From contig CAVPDE010000011.1 in the NCBI GenBank assembly GCA_963702565.1, positions 76,467-140,466 on the forward strand: a DNA stretch of 64,000 nucleotides, written 5' to 3'. Below, in pieces: positions 16,716 to 24,814 of the stretch. The notes below the pieces were generated by a model that saw only the letters and a list, made by a program, of their open reading frames with translations, was not told the DNA's origin and did no database searches. Every line of letters starts with the position of its first letter. Position 1 is the stretch's first letter. The translations under genes and the position numbers were made by a program. Origin of the DNA: CAVPDE01 sp963702565. Its GTDB lineage: Bacteria; Desulfobacterota; DSM-4660; Desulfatiglandales; HGW-15.

Positions 16716-17666
16716 TTATTTGACAAACTCGTTATAGTCGTCCACTCGATAAACATCCAGAGGCGGCCGCTGATCCATGCGGGTCCCTGCCTCCCAGCCG
16801 AAGAGCTCAAAAGCATCCTTGTTCAGCTTCTTGGTGAACTGCCTCATGGAGATCCCCACGGGGCAAACCCTCTCACAAGCACCGCAGTCCGTGCACCTCC
16901 CGGCACAATGATAAGCCCGCAAAAAATGAAAGGTCATGGTATCCACGGGATCCGTGCTTTTCCCTACCCACTGGGGCCGCGACTCATCGACGAAGCAAGT
17001 GGGGCAGTAGCAGAGCGGGCAAACGTTTCGGCATGCGTAGCACCGTAGGCAGGATGAAATAAGCTGGGTGAAAAACTTCCGCTTTTCTTCGGGGCTCTTC
17101 TTTTCCAACACCTCAATGTCTTTGAAGGGGTTGACGCCCTCCTGTTCAGGAACCGGGTCAGCGACCATCTCGTCGTATTCGACGGGATTTCGATGAAGGC
17201 AAGTGGCGCAATTGGTCCTCAAGAAATCCTTTTTCTTAAAGGTCTCCTGAAAACCGTTTCCGCTCACCGTGAAGGAGTCATTGGTTTCAGTGACATCGAG
17301 AATCTCCTTGTTCCCCATCGTTCTCTTCACCGCTCGGTGGTCGATCATGCCGGTGCAGGGAAGGCCCACGATGTAGAGCTGTTCCCGCTTAATCTGGTTT
17401 TCGATGATGTGGGTCACGATGTTCCTGGAATTGCATCCATTGGCGACAATCCCGACGCGGTCGGTCCGCTTGGTCAGGTAATTGCAGAGGTTCAGACCGC
17501 AGTGGCTGTCCCAGTGAAGCAAGTCGACCTCCGCAGGATTCTTGACCAGCACTGGTTCATTCATCATGGGCACTGAGCCCTTCCGGTAGCCGATGAAAAC
17601 GTCGACCGTTCCCTTTTCCAGGAGCTTTCGAGCGATGTCTCTGATTTTCTGGGTATACTCAAGCAT
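16716..17666 (-). CDS. 4Fe-4S dicluster electron transfer subunit (FlxB-like)
   Basis: A 316-residue protein whose N-terminal half resembles the F420-hydrogenase/dehydrogenase beta-subunit fold: HWDSHCGLNLCNYL, VANGCNSRNIV, VGLPCTGMID and TNCATCLHRNP, with many candidate Fe-S ligands. The C-terminal half has a dense Cys motif, CLRCYACRNVCPLCYCPTC, and a [4Fe-4S] motif CTDCGACERVCPVGI. Its start (ATG at 17666) overlaps the stop of the FlxD/MvhD gene, which indicates coupled translation within the hdr/flx operon. It probably carries electrons between the NAD(P)H-flavin subunit and FlxD; exact naming (FlxB or FlxC) is uncertain. Confidence 0.82.
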   Translation of the reverse strand: MLEYTQKIRDIARKLLEKGTVDVFIGYRKGSVPMMNEPVLVKNPAEVDLLHWDSHCGLNLCNYLTKRTDRVGIVANGCNSRNIVTHIIENQIKREQLYIVGLPCTGMIDHRAVKRTMGNKEILDVTETNDSFTVSGNGFQETFKKKDFLRTNCATCLHRNPVEYDEMVADPVPEQEGVNPFKDIEVLEKKSPEEKRKFFTQLISSCLRCYACRNVCPLCYCPTCFVDESRPQWVGKSTDPVDTMTFHFLRAYHCAGRCTDCGACERVCPVGISMRQFTKKLNKDAFELFGWEAGTRMDQRPPLDVYRVDDYNEFVK

Positions 17667-18097
17667 CAAACCACCTCAGCTCTTCTCTTAACAAGATAAG
17701 TTGCCTGACCGGTCTCCTTGACCGCCTTGATGACTTCGGTGGCAACCTCCACGAACTTGGTTGCTTCGGCAGAGGAAATCCACGAAAAGTGCAGTCTTCC
17801 CGGTTCCAGCCCCACATGCTCGATCAGATTCTTGAACAGTGCGAACTTGCGTCTTGCGAAGTAATTACCTTCCAGGTAATGGCAGTCGCCGGGGTGTCAG
17901 CCGGAAACCCAAACACCGTCGGCGCCGTGTCGGAACGCGGCGAGGATGAATTTGGGGCTCACCCGGGCAGAGCAGGGCACCCGGATAACCCGGATATTGG
18001 ACGGGTACTGGAAGCGGCTGACCCCTGCCAGGTCTGCCGCTCCGTAGCTGCACCAGTTGCACAAGAATGCGGTTATCTTAGGCTGCCAGTCGTTCAT
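17666..18097 (-). CDS. FlxD/MvhD-type electron transfer subunit, selenocysteine-containing
   Basis: A 143-residue MvhD-family protein, the [2Fe-2S]-type adaptor that feeds electrons to HdrA. Family hallmarks are ITAFLCNWCSYGAADLAG, RVPCSARVSPKFILAAF and, after the recoded codon, HPGDCHYLEGNYFARR. In relatives the motif is GCHPGDCHY; here the Cys codon is TGA (17897-17899, residue 67), so the motif reads G-U-HPGDCHY. The frame continues for 76 residues without another stop. ATG at 18097 follows GGAG; a TTG 12 nt upstream is in frame. Selenocysteine at this place is known in the methanogen VhuD. Lies between hdrA and the FlxB-like gene. Confidence 0.92.
17864..17899 (-). promoter_or_regulatory. 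UGA codon plus SECIS-like hairpin in the flxD/mvhD gene
   Basis: TGA at 17897-17899 (minus strand) is followed after 16 nt by a perfect 7-bp hairpin ATTACCT-GGA-AGGTAAT (17880-17864). Distance and a G-containing apical loop fit a bacterial SECIS read by SelB. The stem is AT-rich relative to surrounding codons, which suggests it is selected as RNA. Confidence 0.75.
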
Positions 18098-18264
18098 AGC
18101 TCTCTCCAACGCACTCGAATAATATCACCAAAAGTTTTCTTCCCGTCGGCACTTGGTTGAATCTCTTCAATCGGAAGTCGCTTGTTGCAGGTCGCAGGTC
18201 GCAAAAGCAAATCCAGAAAATCCTTTCCATCACCACGGGCAACGTGCAACGCGCCACCTGCAAC
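18098..18264. repeat. hdrA-flxD gap with inverted GGTCGCAG-type words
   Basis: The 167-nt gap contains TTGCAGGTCGCAGGTCGC near 18183-18201 and the complementary-type GCGCCACCTGCAAC near 18250-18265, giving an imperfect inverted repeat just after the hdrA stop codon. The same word family (CCACCTGCCACTTGCGACC) reappears at 47885-47935. It may act as an intra-operon processing or termination structure. Confidence 0.6.
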
Positions 18265-21200
18265 TTACATTTCGTTAATCATCGCCATGATCTGCCCTTC
18301 CTCGAATCCCTTGAGGTTGAGCGCTCCTGAGCGGCAGGAAGCCACGCAAAGACCGCAGCCTTTGCAGAGCACCGGGTTGACCTCCGCCTTACCCGCGAAA
18401 GGCCCCTTCTGAATAAAAGAGGGCGCCGAGTAGGGGCAAATCTCCACACAGACCCCGCAGCTGCTGCAGACGGCAGGGGTCGTGTAGGCGACCATGCCGC
18501 TCACAGAGATAGTCTTTCTGGCCAGCAGAGTGACCGCTCTGGAGGCGGCTGCCTGGGCGTGGGCCACCGACTCATCGATGGGCTTTGGATAGTGCGCCAT
18601 ACCGCAAAGGAAGACCCCGTCCGTGGCAAACTGGGATGGGCCCAGCTTGGCGTGAGCCTCCACAAAGAACCCGTCCTCGCTCACGGGGACCTTGAAGAAC
18701 TGGGCAAGCTTTTCGTCCTTGTAGGGAACGATGGCCGAGGCCAGGGCAACCAAACCCGCCTTGATCAGGATGGGCCGCTGGAGCACATGATCCATCACCT
18801 CGATCTCAAGTCCCTCTGTACCGGCGGAGACTTTCGGTTTCTGAGAAACAGAGAACCGGATGAAGAGAATCCCCGCTTCTCGCGCCTTCCTGTAAAGGAG
18901 TTCCCGCTCGCCGTAGGTTCGGATGTCCCGGTTGAGAATGTAAACATCCATGGCTGGGTTCAGCTCTTTGAGGTGGAGGGCGCTTTCAATGGAGTGGGTG
19001 CAGCAGACTCTCGAACAATAGGGTCTTTGCGGTTCGCGCGAGCCCACGCACTGGATGAACACGGCGGTTTGAACCTTCTTGAGCGATGGGTCGTGATCGA
19101 TGAATCTGCGGTCCAACTCCTGGTGAGTCACCACCAGGGGATTTTTCCCATAAAGGTACTCCTCGGGCTTGTACTCACAGCATCCCGTGGCCAGCACGGC
19201 GATTCCGTGGTCAATGGTTCCCTGGAGGGTACTGGACTGAAACGTGGACTTGAAGTTTCCGACGAACCCTTCGACCTGGGTCAGCTCGGCTCCGAGGTGG
19301 ACGCGGATGTTTTTGTCACCCTGGACCGACTGCACAAGGTCCCCCAGGTTTTTCTGGATATCTTCTCCCTGCCACGTCCTGTAAAGGTTTAGGGCCTGAC
19401 CGCCGAGCACGCGGGATTTTTCGATGATGTCCACCTCATAGCCCTGGTCGCTCAAGGTCTTTGCCGCCACCATCCCGGAGATGCCGCCACCGACCACGAG
19501 CGCCCGCTGGTTGATATCCAGGACAGCCTCAGGGAGGGATTCCATGAGAGCCACCTTGGCCACGGCCATGCGCACGAGGTCTTTGGCTTTGTTCGTGGCC
19601 TCCTGAGGATTGTCTTTGTGGACCCAGGAGTCCTGGTTGCGGATGTTGGTCATCTCGAAGAGGTACTTGTTCAGCCCGGCGTTGACAAGGGTTTCCTGAA
19701 AGAGAGGCTCGTGGGTCTTGGGCGTGCAGGCCGCCACCACGATCCGGTTGAGGGCGTTCGCCCTGATCACCTGGGCCATGGTGTCCTGAGTGTCCTGCGA
19801 GCAGGAGTAGAGGTTGTCCGCTACGTACTCGACGTAGGGAAGCTTCTTCGCATAGTCGCGCACAGCCGGTACATCCACCACGCCGCCGATGTTGATGCCG
19901 CAATTGCAGACAAAGACGCCGATGCGAGGCCGCTCCCCCCGAATGTCTATCTGCTCGGGCACCTCTTTCGCTTTGGTCAGCGTATTGCGCGCGCTACTCA
20001 AAAGGCCTCCTGCTTGGGCAGCCGCCGAACTCGCTTCGATCACGGACTGGGGAATGTCCTTGGGTCCCTGGAAAGCCCCGCACACGTAAATGCCTTCCCT
20101 GGAGGTAGCCACTGGAGCAAAAGAACCGGTGCGGCAGAATTGCGATTCGGTGAGGTCGATGTCGAGCTTGTCGGCCAATTCCACGACCTCCGGCGAGGTC
20201 TCCATCCCTACGGAAAGGACGACCATGTCAAAAGCCTCTTGGCGCAATTCACCGTTTTCAGTGGCATACTTGACGCTGAGATCTTCGGACTGCGAGACGG
20301 CCTCCACGGAGTGAACGCGGGACCGGATGAAGCGAACGCCGTGTTTTTCCCGGGCCGCGTCATAGTACCTTTCGAACTCCTTTCCGTGGGTCCTCATGTC
20401 CATGTAGAAGATGGCGCAATCGAGATCAGATCCTGAATGCTCCTTGGCGATGACCGCCTCTTTGATGGCATACATGCAACAGACGGAAGAACAATAGGGA
20501 TGGTCACACTGATGCATGTCCCTGGACCCGACGCACTGGAGCCACGCGATTTTCTTGGGCTCCTTGTGATCGGACATGCGGGCGAGATGCCCCAGGGTAG
20601 GACCGGACGCTGAAAGGATCCTCTCGAACTCCATGGAGGTGACCACGTTCGGAAGCTTGGAGTAGCTGTAAGTATCGTACTTGGAGGGGTCAAAGGGCTG
20701 AAAGCCCGGTGCAAGGATGATGGCCCCTACTTGTACCGTCGTCCTTTTTTCCTGGTCATCAAATTTGATAGCTCCTGAGGAACAGAATTTCTCGCAAGCT
20801 TTGCACTTACCTTTTTCGAAGAAAATGCAGTTATCTTTGTCGATGGCATATTTCAGAGGCACGGCCTGGGCGTAAGGGACATAAATGGCTTTCCGCTTGA
20901 TCAAGCCTTCATTGTAATCGTCTTCAACCTTTTTGGGACATTTCTCAGCGCAGGTACCGCAACCAATACACTTCTCAGGGTCCACGTATCGCGGATGCTG
21001 CAGAATGTCCACTTGTAGATTTCCGGGCTCTCCCCTGACATTTAGAACTTCTGAAAGCGTAAGCAATTCGATGTTTAGGTGCCGGCCGACCTCGACCAGT
21101 TTGGGGGAGATAATTCACATCGCACAATCATTAGTGGGAAACGTCTTATCCAGTTGGGCCATGACCCCGCCTACAGACGGGGACTTCTCAACGAGGTAGA

Positions 21201-21297
21201 CGTGGTAGCCGGAATCTGCCAGGTCAAGCGAGGCTTGCATCCCTGCAATACCACCGCCGACGACCATTACTGATCCTGTGGGTTTATGGGACATCAT
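18265..21297 (-). CDS. hdrA: HdrA, double-flavin heterodisulfide reductase subunit A, selenocysteine-containing
   Basis: A 1010-residue HdrA, the flavin subunit that bifurcates electrons in Hdr complexes. A first FAD-binding motif is VVGGGIAGMQASLDLADSG (about residues 11-29). Then come NDCAM-U-IISPKLVEVGRH, the HdrA motif that normally reads NDCSMC, and ferredoxin motifs CIGCGTCAEKCP and CKACEKFC. A second FAD-binding motif is near residue 580 (GGGISGMVAAKTL). Both halves carry QCVGSR...YCS-x-x-CC, and the C-terminus has CSSCGVCVEICP and CKGCGLCVASC. TGA at 21115-21117 is residue 61; without recoding the FAD site is lost. First gene of the hdr/flx operon; ATG behind AAGGAG. Confidence 0.93.
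21082..21117 (-). promoter_or_regulatory. UGA codon plus SECIS-like hairpin in hdrA
   Basis: TGA at 21115-21117 (minus strand) is followed after 15 nt by CTGGTC-GAGGTC-GGCCGG (21099-21082), a 6-bp stem with two G-U pairs and a GAGGUC loop. That loop closely resembles the AGGUCU loop of the E. coli fdhF SECIS. Confidence 0.72.
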
Positions 21298-21342
21298 TCT
21301 GCTCCTTGAAATTGTTTGAGACGCGGAGGGCTCAGCTTGTGA

Positions 21343-21371
21343 AACATAGTTCTGAGGCGGAGAGTTGTCAA
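21343..21371 (-). promoter_or_regulatory. Sigma-70-type promoter for the hdrA operon
   Basis: Minus strand TTGACA (21371-21366), 17-nt spacer, TATGTT (21348-21343). Transcription would begin near 21336, about 40 nt before the hdrA ATG at 21297. No -24/-12 element was seen in the 274-nt gap between hdrA and the upstream kinase gene. Confidence 0.65.
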
Positions 21372-21571
21372 CCGAAATATCCGTGAAACTACCTGAAAAA
21401 CTTAAGGATTCATACTCATAGGGTAGTAATCAGGATATCATCCGAGCCGTCTGGAATTAAGTCTCTTCCAAATGTTTGATGATGATAGAAAGGCCAAATC
21501 ATCGAGAAGGCATTCCGGGATTGGTCGTGCGATGAGGGCTGGAATTCGGGTTAAGAAAAAGGCAAGAGGCT

Positions 21572-22639
21572 CTAAGATTGCGGAAGAGGTAATATGATTC
21601 TGAACGTGCTTCCCTTGCCGGGGCTGCTGAGGACCTCGATTCTGCCGTCGTGCTCCTTCACGATTTCATGAACCACCATGAGCCCGAGGCCGGTGCCGTC
21701 GGTTCCCTTTGTGGAGAAGAAGTGGGTGAAGATTTTCTCACAGGTGGTGTCGTCCATCCCAATCCCGTCATCGACCACCTCCAACATGAGATGGCGACGG
21801 TCATAGAAATCGGCTTTCAAAGTGACGGCGTGAGAGTCTTTTCCTTTGTCCCTGCGGCACGCTTCCAGCGCATTGGAAAGTAGGTTGATCAACATCCGGC
21901 GCATGGCCCCGGGATCCATATGAACCACAGGAAGGCGTGGGTTGGAGTTTGCTCTCAGTTTGCACTCGATGGACTGAGCTTTTTCGTAAAAAAACGCAAT
22001 GGACTCCATGAGCATTTTATCAAGGACAACTGCTTCATAGACCGGCTTTCTTTTCTTGGTGGAATAAAGGATATTCTGGACCAGGCCGGAAATCTCCTGG
22101 ATGTTTTTCTTGACCACAGACCATCCTTTCTTCATCAGTTCCTGATCTTGGTCCTTCAGCGCTTCATCCACCACATAGGCGCCCCCCTGGAGACCCTCCA
22201 AAATGTTCTTGATATCATGGGAAAGGATCGCCACAGACTGGCCGAGGAGAGTGAGTCCCTTCTGGGCCTCTTTCACTTTGCTGATGTTGGACGACAGCTC
22301 CAGAACAGCGACTACATTGCCCAGGGCATCCGTAATGGGGGAAGAGTAAATCACCACGTGGACGGGTTCCCTTCCGCCCAGATGCACGACCTCTTCGCTT
22401 ACGTGGGCCTTCTTGTCCTGAAAGGTTTCCCAGACCGGGCAGGAAGAGCAACGGACGGAACTCCTTAAATAGACTTCATGGCACTTCTTGCCGATTGCCT
22501 CGCCGAAGTCATTCCGAAAGGTCTGGTTGGTTTGCAGGATGGTGAAAGATCGGTCTTGAATGGAGACATAGCATGGGAGCAGATCGACAATCGCCTTGTA
22601 CCCAAGGTCAAGGAGTGTGGGATGGCTATTCTCGCCCAT
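21572..22639 (-). CDS. PAS domain sensor histidine kinase with cysteine cluster
   Basis: A 355-residue cytosolic kinase. The N-terminal PAS domain has PCYVSIQDRSF and the cysteine-rich stretch KKCHEVYLRSSVRCSSCPV (about residues 52-70), which could hold an Fe-S cluster, metal or redox-active thiols. The DHp H-box is AILSHDIKNILEGLQGG, the N box NLLSNALEACRR, and the G1/F/G2 boxes are DDGIGM, FTHFFSTK and GTGLGL. No membrane segment. It lies 274 nt upstream of hdrA, so redox-dependent control of the bifurcation complex is a reasonable hypothesis. Confidence 0.9.
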   Translation of the reverse strand: MGENSHPTLLDLGYKAIVDLLPCYVSIQDRSFTILQTNQTFRNDFGEAIGKKCHEVYLRSSVRCSSCPVWETFQDKKAHVSEEVVHLGGREPVHVVIYSSPITDALGNVVAVLELSSNISKVKEAQKGLTLLGQSVAILSHDIKNILEGLQGGAYVVDEALKDQDQELMKKGWSVVKKNIQEISGLVQNILYSTKKRKPVYEAVVLDKMLMESIAFFYEKAQSIECKLRANSNPRLPVVHMDPGAMRRMLINLLSNALEACRRDKGKDSHAVTLKADFYDRRHLMLEVVDDGIGMDDTTCEKIFTHFFSTKGTDGTGLGLMVVHEIVKEHDGRIEVLSSPGKGSTFRIILPLPQS

Positions 22640-22686
22640 TGTCCAGCAGTCTCCAGAAGGTGTAAACGAGGAAAACTTGTCCTGCG

Positions 22687-23079
22687 CTATTTCAAGGCGT
22701 TCCGTATTGCTTCCAGGATCTCATCAGGCTCAGGCGGTTTCTCGATGTAGGCCGCGGGCTCGGGGATTTTCTCCCCCTTGTATTCATCCAGCACTTTCTG
22801 GGAGTGGAAAAAGGTTTTCTTGGAGAGCGCCGAGAGCATGATCACAGGAATCCCCTTCAGTTCAGGGTCGTTCCTTAACTCGCGATAGAGGTTGATCCCG
22901 CTCTCTTTGGGCATCATGATGTCCAGGATAATGAGAGCCGGCCTGCTCTTGCGGGCCACTTCCAGCCCCTGGAAACCGTCTTGAGCCGTGAGAGGCTTAA
23001 AGCCGTTGGTTTCCAGCAGGGTGGTGATGAAGGTTCTCATGTCCAATTCATCATCAACGACAAGGACTTTCTTCGCCAT
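22687..23079 (-). CDS. Single-domain response regulator
   Basis: A 130-residue receiver: acidic VVDDE at residues 7-11, phospho-Asp in LIILDIMMPKESG, Thr/Ser position in VIMLSAL, Lys in YIEKPPEPDE. No DNA-binding domain. It sits immediately upstream of the PAS kinase at 21572-22639 in the same direction and is probably its partner or a phosphate sink shared among the kinases in this block. Confidence 0.92.
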   Translation of the reverse strand: MAKKVLVVDDELDMRTFITTLLETNGFKPLTAQDGFQGLEVARKSRPALIILDIMMPKESGINLYRELRNDPELKGIPVIMLSALSKKTFFHSQKVLDEYKGEKIPEPAAYIEKPPEPDEILEAIRNALK

Positions 23080-23144
23080 CTTTAGACTCCTTCCAAAATG
23101 GGGTCAGATTATCTCTCTGCTCATTCGAACACCGAGGATGCCCC

Positions 23145-23648
23145 CTAGTACATGCTTCCAGGCAGAGTGAACTGTTTTGCCGGATTGCGGATCGCGATGA
23201 CATGGCAATGGGCGTATTTGGAGACATTGCCCACCGTGCTTCCGTGAACCATGCGATCCTGTTCAGCTTTGCCGAGGGCCCCCATGACGATCACATCAAT
23301 GCCGTTTTTCTTCGCATAACGGATGATTTCCACATCGGGCGACCCGCTCTTGACAACGAACAAGTAGTTCTTGAAATCTCCGAGCTTCTTCTCGTACTCT
23401 TTCTTGAGCGCCTCTCTGGCCCGCTTCTCCACGTCTTCGTCATAGAAGGCCTCGCCGCCGGGAGCCCCTGAAGGAACATGTTCGTCAACCACATTCCTCA
23501 GATAGGAATAGGAGGAGTGGGGAACATGAAAGATGTGGAGCTTGGCGCCATGCTTCTTCGCAAGGTCGAAGGCGTGCAGGAAAGCGATGTTGGCGTCCTC
23601 TGAAAAATCCGTGCAAAAAAGGATGTTTTTGTACTCTATCATAGTCAA
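23145..23648 (-). CDS. Universal stress protein UspA family
   Basis: A 167-residue single Usp domain. The N-terminal strand-helix is YKNILFCTDFSEDANIAFLHAFDLAKKHGAKLHIFHV. The ATP-binding motif G-x2-G-x9-G-S/T is present as VMGALGKAEQDRMVHGSTVGNV, so the ATP-binding type is likely. A central insertion of about 30 residues is charged. It lies among the kinases between the two Hdr modules; Usp genes are common next to energy-metabolism genes in anaerobes, but the direct role is unknown. Confidence 0.9.
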   Translation of the reverse strand: MTMIEYKNILFCTDFSEDANIAFLHAFDLAKKHGAKLHIFHVPHSSYSYLRNVVDEHVPSGAPGGEAFYDEDVEKRAREALKKEYEKKLGDFKNYLFVVKSGSPDVEIIRYAKKNGIDVIVMGALGKAEQDRMVHGSTVGNVSKYAHCHVIAIRNPAKQFTLPGSMY

Positions 23649-23671
23649 CCCCTCTCAGAAGTAATGATGTG

Positions 23672-24814
23672 TCATGCGGAGGGCTTCTTATCGGGAAGCC
23701 TCACCCTGAAGACCGTCCCCTTCCCTTTTTCGGACGAGACGTCAATGACCCCTCCGTGCTCATCAACGATTTTCTTGGCGATCATCAAGCCAAGGCCCGT
23801 GCCCCTCGAACCCTTTGTGCTGAAAAAAGTCTGAAAAATTTTCTTTCTCGTCTCTTCATCCATGCCGCAGCCATTGTCCGTCACCTGGTATTCCACGGCC
23901 CACCCCTCGGGCTTTAACGTCCGGAGGGACACCTCGCATGTTTTTGAAGCGCAGGAAATGTCCGTGCATGCATCAATCGCGTTGGTCACCAGATTGAGGA
24001 GAACCCGGTGAATCCCTTCGCGGTCAAACCACGCGTGTGCTAAACCCTGATCCGGTGCGATCTTTAACGCAACACCCGTCTCTGAGGCACGGGAAAGCAT
24101 TAGATCATAAACCTCCTTGGCAGGTCCATTCGGATCGCAGAGTTGCACCTCAGGCTCCCTCTCCTTGGCGTAGTTCAGGAGATCCACCGCCATGCCTTTG
24201 ATCTTTTGAACGTTCCCCTTGATCATTTGCCAGCCCTGGCTGAGATAGGTCCTGTTCTCCAGATCAATGCCTTTTTCAAGGACGTACATCCCACCCGTCA
24301 GACCGGCGGTGATATTCTTGATGGCGTGGGCCAACCCTGCCACGGTCTGGCCCACAGCCGCAAACCTTTCCGCTTCCACAAGCTTCCGGCTCTTTTCTTC
24401 AACCAGCGTCTCCAGGTTTTCCGTGTACTCCCTGAGCCTCTTTTTGTATGAAAGCTTCTCCAGTGCCCTTCGAAGGGCAATGTCGAGCGTTTCATCGTGG
24501 ATGGGCTTTGTGATGAAATCAGACGCATCGTACTTGAGACTCTGTATGGCAAGCTCCATTTCGCCGTGTCCTGTGATCATGATGACTTCGGTGTTGGGGC
24601 TTTCTGCCTTAATGCGCTTGAGCAGTTCGATCCCATCCATCCCGGGCATCTTAATGTCGGTGAGAATGACCTCGGGACCCGCTTCATGGAAAACCCGAAG
24701 CGCCTCTTCACCGTTTTCAGCGGTCAGCACCCGGTAGCCCCGGTCGGCCAGAGAGATGCCCAGGACTTTGAGAATGCCCGGTTCATCATCCACAAGGAGC
24801 AATTGCTTTTCCAT
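23672..24814 (-). CDS. Receiver-histidine kinase hybrid
   Basis: A 380-residue cytosolic protein with an N-terminal receiver (LLVDDEPG, phospho-Asp in ILTDIKMPGMDG, Lys in FITKPIHDE), a coiled-coil linker at about 125-160, a DHp H-box GLAHAIKNITAGLTGG and an ATPase domain (NLVTNAIDAC, DNGCGMDEE, GTGLGLMIAKK). The H-box resembles that of the kinase at 21572 (H-x-IKNI-x2-GL-x-GG). There is no sensor domain, so input is presumably phosphotransfer to its receiver from another kinase. ATG at 24814 overlaps the stop of the upstream kinase gene, so the two are translated together. Confidence 0.92.
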   Translation of the reverse strand: MEKQLLLVDDEPGILKVLGISLADRGYRVLTAENGEEALRVFHEAGPEVILTDIKMPGMDGIELLKRIKAESPNTEVIMITGHGEMELAIQSLKYDASDFITKPIHDETLDIALRRALEKLSYKKRLREYTENLETLVEEKSRKLVEAERFAAVGQTVAGLAHAIKNITAGLTGGMYVLEKGIDLENRTYLSQGWQMIKGNVQKIKGMAVDLLNYAKEREPEVQLCDPNGPAKEVYDLMLSRASETGVALKIAPDQGLAHAWFDREGIHRVLLNLVTNAIDACTDISCASKTCEVSLRTLKPEGWAVEYQVTDNGCGMDEETRKKIFQTFFSTKGSRGTGLGLMIAKKIVDEHGGVIDVSSEKGKGTVFRVRLPDKKPSA

